In this document: positions 1 through 5,597 of the stretch, one piece after another
Layout of the letters: each line of letters begins with the position of its first letter
Position numbering within the stretch: position 1 is the first letter of the stretch
Source of the DNA: an uncultured Flavobacteriaceae bacterium
GTDB taxonomy: Bacteria > Bacteroidota > Bacteroidia > Flavobacteriales > Flavobacteriaceae
Assembly (NCBI GenBank): GCA_945788155.1
Contig: CALZKX010000151.1
Coordinates: forward strand, 1-5,664
Reading direction: 5' to 3'
DNA length: 5,664 nt
Notes under the pieces: generated by a model
The model's database searches: none
What the model was told of the DNA's origin: nothing
Seen by the model: the letters and a program-made list of their open reading frames with translations, nothing else
Translations under genes and position numbers: made by a program

Positions 1-38
1 AATTCTTTTTCTAAATATTCAAATAGGTAGTATAACAT
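1..38 (-). CDS. mraY: MraY, phospho-N-acetylmuramoyl-pentapeptide-transferase (5' end only)
   Basis: Only the first 12 codons and two more bases lie in the window, starting at an ATG on the minus strand (38-36) and reading MLYYLFEYLEKE. This matches the N-terminus I recall for flavobacterial MraY (MLYYLFEYL...). MraY is a polytopic inner-membrane enzyme that transfers phospho-MurNAc-pentapeptide from the UDP precursor to undecaprenyl phosphate, giving lipid I. Its place directly after murE on the same strand is the usual dcw order and is the main support, since the fragment holds no catalytic residue. The start is 44 nt downstream of the murE stop, with no overlap. The rest of the gene lies beyond the left edge. 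Confidence 0.85.
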   Translation of the reverse strand, partial: MLYYLFEYLEKE

Positions 39-39
39 T

Positions 40-67
40 TAATTGTTTTATTGAAATTCTTCGACTA
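40..67. repeat. Direct repeat, copy B (spacer copy of the murE tail)
   Basis: This 28-bp stretch closely matches positions 92-117. The two share an identical 11-bp block (TAATTGTTTTA), then this copy has two extra bases (TT), then a 15-bp block with two mismatches that ends ATTCTTCGACTA here and ATTCTTCAACTA there. The offset is 50-52 bp. It fills most of the murE-mraY spacer and ends 2 bp before the mraY ATG. The similarity is seen directly; whether it is a duplication or partly chance in AT-rich DNA is inference. Confidence 0.7.
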
Positions 68-80
68 CGCTTAGAATGAC
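56..80. repeat. Probable degenerate copy of a dispersed Bacteroidota intergenic repeat
   Basis: The stretch has the core TTCGACTACGCT bounded by the inverted pair ATTCT (56-60) and AGAAT (73-77), followed by GAC. From memory, very similar sequences (minus-strand form GTCATTCTGAGCGTAGTCG followed by AAGAAT) are scattered in intergenic regions of many Flavobacteriaceae genomes. This copy differs by one base from the form I recall (CTTAGAAT against CTCAGAAT on the plus strand). It lies wholly between murE and mraY. The copy number in this genome cannot be judged from one window. Confidence 0.5.
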
Positions 81-82
81 AT

Positions 83-1546
83 CTATTTTTGTAATTGTTT
101 TAAAAATTCTTCAACTATTTTATAATCATCAAAATTGTTTTTTACACCATTAATCTCTTGATAGGTTTCATGCCCTTTCCCTGCTATTAGAATAATATCG
201 TTAGCATTGGCAAGCTGGCAAGCTGTTTTAATTGCTTGGTTTCTATCTACTATAGACATTGTTTTTTTAAAGTTTTGTGGTTGCACACCAACTTCCATAT
301 CCTTAATAATCTGCTCAGGGTTTTCGGTTCTTGGGTTATCGCTTGTAAAAATGACCTTATCACTTAAAGCGGAGGCAATATGCGCCATTTTTGGTCGTTT
401 GGTTTTATCTCTATCACCACCACAACCTACTACAGTAATAAGCTTTTCATTTTTTGTGCGAATGCTGTTTACGGTTTCCAATACATTTTTTAACGCATCT
501 GGTGTATGCGCATAATCTACAATGGCTGTTATTTTTTCTTCGGAAATTAAATACTGAAACCTTCCGCTAACACTATCCAATTCGCTCATTAATCGCAATA
601 CTTCCACACTTTCTAATCCCAATAAATCGGCAGTTCCGTAAATAGCTAATAAGTTGTATGCATTGAAATTTCCTATTAATTTTGTCCAAACTTCATTATC
701 ATTAATTTTTAAGAACAGACCGTTTAATTGATTTTCTAATATTTGTGCTCTATAATTGGCATAGCTTTTTAAAGCATACGTATATTTTTTAGATACTGTA
801 TTCTGTAACATTACAGAACCATTTTTATCATCGATATTTACAAGTGAAAATGCTGATTTAGGAAGGTTATCGAAAAATGATTTTTTTACATCGCGATATT
901 CGGCAAACGTTTCATGATAATCTAAATGATCGTGAGTAAGGTTTGTGAAAATTGCGCCTTCAAAACAAAGGCCTTCGGTACGTGATTGATGTATGCCATG
1001 AGAACTCACTTCCATAAAACAAAACTCAACACCTTCATTATTCATCTCACTTAAATACTTATTTATAGTTAATGAATCTGGAGTTGTATGTGTTGCTTTG
1101 TATTCTTTTTCGTCAACAAATATTTTAACTGTCGATAATAACCCAACCTTGTAACCTGCTTTTTTAAAAAGCTGATATAATAATGAAGCGATTGTTGTTT
1201 TGCCATTGGTTCCAGTGACACCTACCAACCTTAAATTTTCGGAAGGCACTCCATAATAATTAGACGCCATTATCGCTAAGGCTTTATATGTGTTATCTAC
1301 TTTAACATAGGTAACACCTTCAATAGTTATTTTAGGAATGTTTTCGCAAATAATGGTATTTGCCCCTTTTTCTATAACCTGCTCAATAAAATCGTGTCCA
1401 TCTACCTTAGTTCCTTTTATAGCTACAAACACATCGCCACTTACAATTTTTCTAGAGTCGAATTGAATGTTGTTAATAGACACACTTGTATCTCCCACAA
1501 CAGCGTCGAGGGTTACTTTATATAATATGTTTTTTAATTCTATCAC
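83..1546 (-). CDS. murE: MurE, UDP-MurNAc-tripeptide ligase (probably meso-diaminopimelate-adding)
   Basis: This 487-residue cytoplasmic Mur ligase joins the third stem-peptide amino acid to UDP-MurNAc-L-Ala-D-Glu, using ATP. All three family domains are visible. The N-terminal UDP-substrate domain has the DSR motif (30-32). The central ATPase domain has the P-loop GTNGKTT (112-118), THTTPD (152-157), EVSSHGI (179-185) and the YRDVK stretch, whose K221 aligns with the carbamylated lysine. The C-terminal domain has DYAHTPD (344-350), GCGGDRD (374-380), DNPRTE (403-408) and GKGHE (456-460). DNPR is the signature of meso-diaminopimelate-adding enzymes rather than lysine-adding ones. The start codon is GTG; it overlaps the ftsI TGA stop as GTGA, which suggests translational coupling, and the N-terminus MIELKNILYK fits flavobacterial MurE. 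The stop is TAG. Length is normal and the frame is intact. Confidence 0.97.
   Translation of the reverse strand: MIELKNILYKVTLDAVVGDTSVSINNIQFDSRKIVSGDVFVAIKGTKVDGHDFIEQVIEKGANTIICENIPKITIEGVTYVKVDNTYKALAIMASNYYGVPSENLRLVGVTGTNGKTTIASLLYQLFKKAGYKVGLLSTVKIFVDEKEYKATHTTPDSLTINKYLSEMNNEGVEFCFMEVSSHGIHQSRTEGLCFEGAIFTNLTHDHLDYHETFAEYRDVKKSFFDNLPKSAFSLVNIDDKNGSVMLQNTVSKKYTYALKSYANYRAQILENQLNGLFLKINDNEVWTKLIGNFNAYNLLAIYGTADLLGLESVEVLRLMSELDSVSGRFQYLISEEKITAIVDYAHTPDALKNVLETVNSIRTKNEKLITVVGCGGDRDKTKRPKMAHIASALSDKVIFTSDNPRTENPEQIIKDMEVGVQPQNFKKTMSIVDRNQAIKTACQLANANDIILIAGKGHETYQEINGVKNNFDDYKIVEEFLKQLQK
92..117. repeat. Direct repeat, copy A (within the murE 3' end)
   Basis: This 26-bp stretch encodes part of the MurE C-terminus (around VEEFLKQL) and matches the spacer copy at 40-67 in 24 of 26 aligned positions, with a 2-bp indel. 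It is probably the older copy because it is inside an intact gene. Confidence 0.65.
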
Positions 1547-3552
1547 GATAATTCTAAGACTATAGTTTGTTTTGGTTTTAGTTTCACTCCTGAAGACACT
1601 GACTGTTTTACAACTTTTCCATTGCCTTGTAACCGCACTTTCATTCCCATATTCTCAAGTAGCACAATTGCGTCCATTGCTGGCATTCCTTTTAAATCTG
1701 GCATGATTGTTTTATAGGTTTGCGCTACATTATAATAGGTTTCAAAACTTCTTTCTACCGAAACATGTTTCTCTTCTAAATTTTCAACAGCATCAATAAT
1801 TGGTGTATCGGTATATATTTTTTGAGCAATTTTTTTGAATACAGGACCAGATACATCTGCTCCATAGTAACCAAGGTCTTTATCTGGCTCATGTATCACA
1901 ACGATACACGAATACTCAGGGTTTTCAACTGGAAAATAGCCAACAAATGAAGATATATAATTGAGTTTATCTTTATCTGCATAATCCTTTTGGCACGTAC
2001 CTGTCTTGCCTGCCATTGAAAAATTTTCAGCATACAAACCATTGCCAGTACCATGCTTTTTTTTAACCACATTAGTTAGCAATTTTTGCAGCTTAACTAC
2101 TGTTTCTTTAGAACAGATTTGTTTATTGATGACTTCTTTGTTAAAAGTTTCAATAGTGTTTCCATACTCTTTTACTTCCTTAAGAAATCTAGGTCGTACC
2201 ATTTCGCCATCATTAGCAATCGCGTTATAAAATGCCAGTGTTTGCAAAGGTGTAAAAGACACGCCATAACCATAAGCCATCCATTCAAGCGCAATACCAC
2301 TCCAACGGTTATTTTTAATTCTAGGGTCAGGAATAATAGGTTTTCCTTCGCCAATTATTGGTAAATCCAATGTGTTTTTAAGATTCATATCGTATAAACC
2401 ATCGACAAATTTTTTAGGATTGTCTTTATAACTATTATGAATTGCTTTTACAATTCCAGTGTTTGAAGACACTTCAAACGCTTTAGCAACACTAATTTTA
2501 CCATAGCCACCATTTTTAGAGTCTTTAACTTTTTTACCATAAAATGTCAGGATGCCATTTTCGGTATCTACTATTGTAGAAGTATCAATAACTTTATCAT
2601 CTAAAGCTACTGCCAGAGCCATTAGTTTGAATGTTGATCCTGGTTCGTGTGATTCTCCAACTGCATAATTTAAACGCTCGTAATAGTTTCCTTCTCTATT
2701 TCTCCCAAGGTTAGATATGGCTTTAATTTCACCTGTTTTGGTTTCCATTACCACAACCGAGCCATGATCTGCCTGATATTTTTCCAGCTGCTCTAATAAC
2801 GCATGATGCGCAATGTCTTGAATATTTACATCTATGGTTGTATAGACGTCATACCCATCTTGCGGTTCTACCTCGTTAGCATCACTTACAGGTTTCCATT
2901 GGCCTTTTCCTATTTGCTGTTTTAATCGTCTACCATTTGTTCCTCGCAAATACTGTTCTCCAAAAGCACCATCAATTCCTGGTCGTGTTACATTACCTGC
3001 TTCGTCCCATCTTTCGTAACCAATGGTACGCTCAGCAATTCCACCCATTGGGTGCTCTCGTTTTGTTTTCTGCTCAACAATCAATCCTCCTTTAAAAGCT
3101 CCTAAATTGAGCAATGGAAAATTTCTAAATCTCAAATATTCAGAATATCCAAGATTACGTGCTAGCAAGAAATATCTGTTTTTATCCTCTCTAGCTTTTC
3201 CAATTGCTTTTTGATAATATCCAGACGTTTTATCATGGAATTTTGCCAACGAATCAGCTAAAGGTTTTAGGTGTTTTTTGAAGTTTTTAGCCGAAGGTGT
3301 TAAGGCATCAATCCTAATATCGTATTTAGGAACCGAAGTTGCTAACAAGCTTCCATCAGCTGAATACACATTACCTCTATTGGCTGGAATATCTACTGTC
3401 TTTAAAGTTCTTTTTTCTGCCAAACCTCTGTATTGTTCTCCTTGCACAAACTGAATATTAATAAGTTTGAACACCACCAAGAGAGCGAAGATGAACATAC
3501 ATCCTGCTACAAAATATAATCGTTTCAATATGTTCTTTTCGGTTGCTGCCAA
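1543..3552 (-). CDS. ftsI: FtsI/PBP3-type division transpeptidase with C-terminal PASTA domain
   Basis: This 669-residue class B penicillin-binding protein is the D,D-transpeptidase that crosslinks septal peptidoglycan. It has a short cytoplasmic tail, one membrane segment at about 12-35, and a periplasmic N-terminal domain with the IPANRG element (55-60). The transpeptidase domain carries the three active-site motifs: STFK with nucleophile S306 (306-309), SSN (362-364) and KTGT (516-519). A single PASTA domain spans about 615-669. Length and layout are normal for Bacteroidota FtsI. The start is TTG at 3552-3550: an in-frame TAA lies about 30 nt upstream with no ATG or GTG between, and the next ATG (M19) falls inside the membrane segment. 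The resulting MAATEKNILKRLY fits homologues. It starts 10 nt after the ftsL stop and its TGA overlaps the murE GTG. The family is the target of beta-lactams. Confidence 0.96.
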   Translation of the reverse strand: MAATEKNILKRLYFVAGCMFIFALLVVFKLINIQFVQGEQYRGLAEKRTLKTVDIPANRGNVYSADGSLLATSVPKYDIRIDALTPSAKNFKKHLKPLADSLAKFHDKTSGYYQKAIGKAREDKNRYFLLARNLGYSEYLRFRNFPLLNLGAFKGGLIVEQKTKREHPMGGIAERTIGYERWDEAGNVTRPGIDGAFGEQYLRGTNGRRLKQQIGKGQWKPVSDANEVEPQDGYDVYTTIDVNIQDIAHHALLEQLEKYQADHGSVVVMETKTGEIKAISNLGRNREGNYYERLNYAVGESHEPGSTFKLMALAVALDDKVIDTSTIVDTENGILTFYGKKVKDSKNGGYGKISVAKAFEVSSNTGIVKAIHNSYKDNPKKFVDGLYDMNLKNTLDLPIIGEGKPIIPDPRIKNNRWSGIALEWMAYGYGVSFTPLQTLAFYNAIANDGEMVRPRFLKEVKEYGNTIETFNKEVINKQICSKETVVKLQKLLTNVVKKKHGTGNGLYAENFSMAGKTGTCQKDYADKDKLNYISSFVGYFPVENPEYSCIVVIHEPDKDLGYYGADVSGPVFKKIAQKIYTDTPIIDAVENLEEKHVSVERSFETYYNVAQTYKTIMPDLKGMPAMDAIVLLENMGMKVRLQGNGKVVKQSVSSGVKLKPKQTIVLELS

Positions 3553-3562
3553 AGCTGAACTT

Positions 3563-3883
3563 TTATTCTTGTGATTTAACTTTTATTTTTTTTGGTGGCT
3601 CTGTGGAAGGCAACACCTCTTTGCTTGCTAATTTTTCCCTAATGGTCGATTCCATTTTTAACTCCATTAATATGGAGCGTCCATCTATAAAGGCTGAACG
3701 GTATTCCTTTACCTCTTCCCCAAGTCGTGCAATTTCATGTACTTTTCTATCAGCACTATGCGAACTCGCTATCATTACAATGGCCAGAAACGACAAAAAG
3801 ATGATCATTCTCCAGTTCTTGAACGAATCATCACTTACCAAAAAAGTGCCCTTTAAAATGTTATGTAATTTCTTTTTTGCCAT
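3563..3883 (-). CDS. ftsL: FtsL-like small bitopic division protein
   Basis: This 106-residue protein has a basic N-terminus (MAKKKL), one hydrophobic segment at about 26-42 (MIIFLSFLAIVMIASSH), then a charged, probably coiled-coil stretch (about 44-85) and a lysine-rich tail. That is the topology of FtsL, which pairs with a DivIC/FtsB-type partner and activates the FtsI-FtsW pair. It sits exactly where ftsL belongs, between rsmH and ftsI. The identification rests on position and topology; the sequence is too divergent from proteobacterial FtsL for me to align by eye. Related Bacteroidota proteins are often named 'S-adenosyl-methyltransferase', a carry-over from rsmH: nothing here resembles a methyltransferase. 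The ATG is directly preceded by an in-frame TGA, so the start cannot move upstream. Confidence 0.85.
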   Translation of the reverse strand: MAKKKLHNILKGTFLVSDDSFKNWRMIIFLSFLAIVMIASSHSADRKVHEIARLGEEVKEYRSAFIDGRSILMELKMESTIREKLASKEVLPSTEPPKKIKVKSQE

Positions 3884-3890
3884 TCACATC

Positions 3891-3905
3891 TGTCTCTACG
3901 AGACA
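3891..3905 (-). other. Hairpin B, just upstream of ftsL
   Basis: The arms are a perfect inverted repeat, TGTCTC and GAGACA, around a 3-nt loop. The hairpin ends 7 nt before the ftsL ATG on the transcript, so if folded it would lie over the ribosome landing site. There is no U-tract, so it is not a standard terminator. Folding and function are inferred from the base pairing alone. Confidence 0.5.
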
Positions 3906-3921
3906 TCTTCCTAAGGGAAGA
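3906..3921 (-). other. Hairpin A, back to back with hairpin B
   Basis: On the transcript, TCTTCC and GGAAGA form 6 bp around a 4-nt loop (CTTA), directly abutting the next hairpin. The two fill about half of the 63-nt rsmH-ftsL gap, the only sizeable gap inside the run of five complete genes. Possible roles are mRNA processing, protection of the downstream message or control of ftsL translation; the sequence does not decide between them. Confidence 0.5.
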
Positions 3922-3946
3922 ATTAATTAAACATTATTATTTGCTA

Positions 3947-4849
3947 TTAAATTTTTTCAGCTATTCTAAGTTTTGCGCTTCTTGCTCTATTATTTACTTT
4001 TAATTCTTCATGAGTTGGAATAATGAGCTTTCCAATTCTTTTTAGTGGCACCTCAAAATTTCCAAATACATCTTTCTCTGGCTCTCCCTCGAACATGCCA
4101 TTTCTAATAAATCTCTTTACCAATCTATCTTCAAGTGAATGATAGGAGATAAAACTTAAACGCCCTTTTGGGTTTAATAATTCTGGAACTTGTGCTAAAA
4201 ACTCCTTTAATGCTTCAATTTCTTGATTCACTTCTATTCTAATAGCTTGATAGATCTGGGCAAGAATTTTATTTTCTTTTCTTGGCGGCAAATATTTTTT
4301 CAGCACGTTTTTGAATTGTTCTGTCGTTTCAATTTGATGGTTTTTTCTTTCAGCAACAATCGTTCTAGCCAAAGCTGGAGCTTGTCTTAACTCGCCATAT
4401 TCCCAAAACATTTTCCGCAAAGCGACTTCATCATATTCATTAATTACATGAAAGGCCGATAATTTATCTTGCTGATTCATTCGCATATCCAATTTTGCAT
4501 CAAACCGAATAGAAAATCCTCTATCGGCTTCATCAAATTGATGTGATGACACTCCAAAATCTGCTAAAATCCCATCTACTTTCTTTACGCCATGAAACCT
4601 CAGGAACCTCTTGAGGTACCTGAAGTTTTCATTTATAAGCGTAAATCTGCTATCAATTATTGTATTTAAAAGAGCGTCTTGATCTTGATCGAATGCTATT
4701 AATTGTCCTTTTTTTCCTAAGTGTTTTAAAATTTCACGACTGTGACCTCCGCCACCAAAAGTGACATCTACGTAAACACCATCTTCCTTAATGTTTAAAC
4801 CGGCAACAGTTTCTTTAAGTAAAACCGGATTATGATATTCCATCTTCAT
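3947..4849 (-). CDS. rsmH: RsmH, 16S rRNA (cytosine-1402 N4)-methyltransferase
   Basis: RsmH (MraW) uses S-adenosylmethionine to methylate N4 of C1402 in the 16S rRNA decoding centre. With the start used here it has 300 residues, normal for the family. The SAM-binding loop is DVTFGGGGHS (ending at 37), followed by FDQD (53-56), the DFGVSS motif (97-102), SYHSLEDR (235-242) and the conserved C-terminus NNRARSAKLRIAEKI (286-300). Three in-frame ATGs are possible, at 4864, 4849 and 4843. Homologues begin close to MEYHNPVLL, which favours 4849 (MKMEYHNP) or 4843 (MEYHNP); the longest form adds MLWDK, which I do not recognise as conserved. Any choice overlaps the mraZ 3' end, by 35, 20 or 14 nt, indicating translational coupling. 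The codons for residues 76-85 contain a long inverted repeat. Confidence 0.96.
   Translation of the reverse strand: MKMEYHNPVLLKETVAGLNIKEDGVYVDVTFGGGGHSREILKHLGKKGQLIAFDQDQDALLNTIIDSRFTLINENFRYLKRFLRFHGVKKVDGILADFGVSSHQFDEADRGFSIRFDAKLDMRMNQQDKLSAFHVINEYDEVALRKMFWEYGELRQAPALARTIVAERKNHQIETTEQFKNVLKKYLPPRKENKILAQIYQAIRIEVNQEIEALKEFLAQVPELLNPKGRLSFISYHSLEDRLVKRFIRNGMFEGEPEKDVFGNFEVPLKRIGKLIIPTHEELKVNNRARSAKLRIAEKI
4595..4628. repeat. Intragenic inverted repeat in rsmH
   Basis: The 16-bp arms (4595-4610 and 4613-4628) are separated by only 2 bp. On the coding strand they read AAACTTCAGGTACCTC and GAGGTTCCTGAGGTTT, pairing at 14 of 16 positions plus one G-U wobble and one T-T mismatch. They encode residues around FRYLKRFLRF. 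The repeat uses AGG, CTC and CTG codons and is locally richer in G and C than the surrounding AT-rich gene. The pairing is seen directly; a function is not known. Confidence 0.75.
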
Positions 4850-5294
4850 CTTGTCCCATAACATCTTCGGCTAAATCTGCAAAATCCACAACAGCATCAT
4901 CAATAGCCTTTTCGTAATTGTTTTTATCCCAAATTTCAAGTATATCTCCCACCGAAGTCACCACAAGATCTTTTGACATTCCTGCAAATGCAATTAAATC
5001 TTTTGCCACCAACAACCTTCCCGAAGCATCCAATTCAACAAATTTCACACCTGCAGTAAAGCGACGAATAAAATCGTTGTTCTTTTTCTTGAAGCGATTT
5101 AGCTTATTAACCTTTTGCATCAACACTTCCCATTTGTCCATTGGATAGAGTTCTATACAAGATTGAAACACAGCACGTTTTAAAACAAACCCGTTCTGCA
5201 TCACCGAAGACAGCTGTTTCTTAAAAGCCGATGGCAGCATCAATCTCCCTTTTGAGTCGATTTTACATTCGTATGTTCCAATGAGTGAATTCAA
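4830..5294 (-). CDS. mraZ: MraZ, transcriptional regulator of the dcw cluster
   Basis: MraZ is a ring-forming DNA-binding protein that, in other bacteria, binds direct repeats in front of its own operon. From the TTG at 5294-5292 it has 154 residues and begins MNSLIGTYECKIDSKGR. It carries two SpoVT/AbrB-type halves, each with a DxxGR core: DSKGR (13-17) and DASGR (89-93). I chose TTG over the longer frame from the GTG at 5348 for three reasons. The extra 18 residues are not part of the conserved fold. That GTG lies inside a predicted MraZ box. It also lies upstream of the -7 element at 5325-5332, so it would be outside a transcript made from that promoter. The leader before TTG is A-rich with no clear Shine-Dalgarno sequence, as usual in Bacteroidota. 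The 3' end overlaps rsmH. Confidence 0.95.
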   Translation of the reverse strand: MNSLIGTYECKIDSKGRLMLPSAFKKQLSSVMQNGFVLKRAVFQSCIELYPMDKWEVLMQKVNKLNRFKKKNNDFIRRFTAGVKFVELDASGRLLVAKDLIAFAGMSKDLVVTSVGDILEIWDKNNYEKAIDDAVVDFADLAEDVMGQDEDGIS

Positions 5295-5324
5295 GCCTTT
5301 TTCTTTGTTTTTATATATAAGTAT

Positions 5325-5332
5325 CAAATCTA
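5325..5332 (-). promoter_or_regulatory. -7 element of the mraZ/dcw promoter
   Basis: The minus strand reads TAGATTTG here, an exact match to the TAnnTTTG -7 consensus of Bacteroidota primary-sigma promoters. Transcription would start near 5319, giving a leader of about 25 nt before the TTG. No good TTG-type -33 element is at the usual distance; that region is taken up by the MraZ-type boxes. Confidence 0.7.
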
Positions 5333-5341
5333 ATAAAAATT

Positions 5342-5371
5342 TCTCCACTATTTACCACTTTATGACACTTT
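5342..5371 (-). promoter_or_regulatory. Three contiguous MraZ-type operator boxes
   Basis: On the minus strand three 10-bp units abut without gaps: AAAGTGTCAT (5371-5362), AAAGTGGTAA (5361-5352) and ATAGTGGAGA (5351-5342). All share AGTG at the same place in each unit. The period and core match known MraZ sites: TGGGN repeats with a 10-bp period in E. coli, and AAAGTG(T/G)N3 triplets in Mollicutes. The array ends 9 bp upstream of the -7 element and covers the -33 zone, so bound MraZ would be expected to compete with RNA polymerase. Binding is inferred; the repeat is seen. Confidence 0.8.
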
Positions 5372-5563
5372 GTTGATAAATTTTCGATAAACGACAAAAA
5401 AGGTGTTGAAATTATTAAATTATTATATCTTACACTTTCTGAAAATCAAACAATTATAATCTGGGAAAGTTTAATTAACATCGCTTGTTTTTAAACAAAC
5501 AGAAAGCCCTTTTGGAGATAGATTTTGTTTATTCGCTTTTCTTTATCTTAAAATAAATTTATG
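5372..5563. other. Divergent intergenic region upstream of mraZ and the hydrolase gene
   Basis: This is very AT-rich and I see no gene in it. Minor structures are GATAAA twice with an 11-bp period (5375-5380 and 5386-5391), one isolated minus-strand AAAGTGTAAG (5438-5429) that resembles a fourth MraZ box, and a weak inverted pair TTGTTT (5485-5490) and AAACAA (5493-5498). No RNA gene or terminator is evident. Confidence 0.5.
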
Positions 5564-5571
5564 TAGATTTG
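5564..5571 (+). promoter_or_regulatory. -7 element of the divergent hydrolase promoter
   Basis: The plus strand reads TAGATTTG, an exact match to TAnnTTTG and identical to the mraZ -7 element on the other strand. Transcription would begin about 20 nt before the ATG at 5598. The -33 region is unclear; TTTTC at 5537-5541 has workable spacing (22 bp) but lacks the expected G. Confidence 0.6.
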
Positions 5572-5597
5572 CCATTAAGAGAAACCACAACTATAAC

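Noticed and set aside
207..515. Plus-strand open frame of 102 codons opposite the murE 3' half
   Set aside because: It is the antisense of conserved MurE motifs (GCGGDRD, DNPR), with a composition expected from a shadow frame.
2006..2364. Overlapping plus- and minus-strand open frames within ftsI
   Set aside because: They lie inside the transpeptidase domain, which is intact in its own frame; none resembles a known protein.
3543..3914. Plus-strand open frame of 123 codons opposite ftsL
   Set aside because: It is antisense to a well-supported gene, has no recognisable family features and no promoter in front; it is a shadow of the ftsL frame.
3891..3921. Rho-independent terminator between rsmH and ftsL
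   Set aside because: The stems are only 6 bp and no U-tract follows on the transcript; the next gene starts 7 nt later in the same operon.
5295..5348. N-terminal extension of mraZ from GTG at 5348
   Set aside because: The GTG is part of a predicted operator box and lies upstream of the -7 element; the extra residues are not part of the conserved MraZ fold.
5371..5379. DnaA-box-like TTATCAACA on the minus strand
   Set aside because: It differs from the consensus TTATCCACA and is alone in AT-rich DNA; no cluster of boxes or origin-type context is seen.
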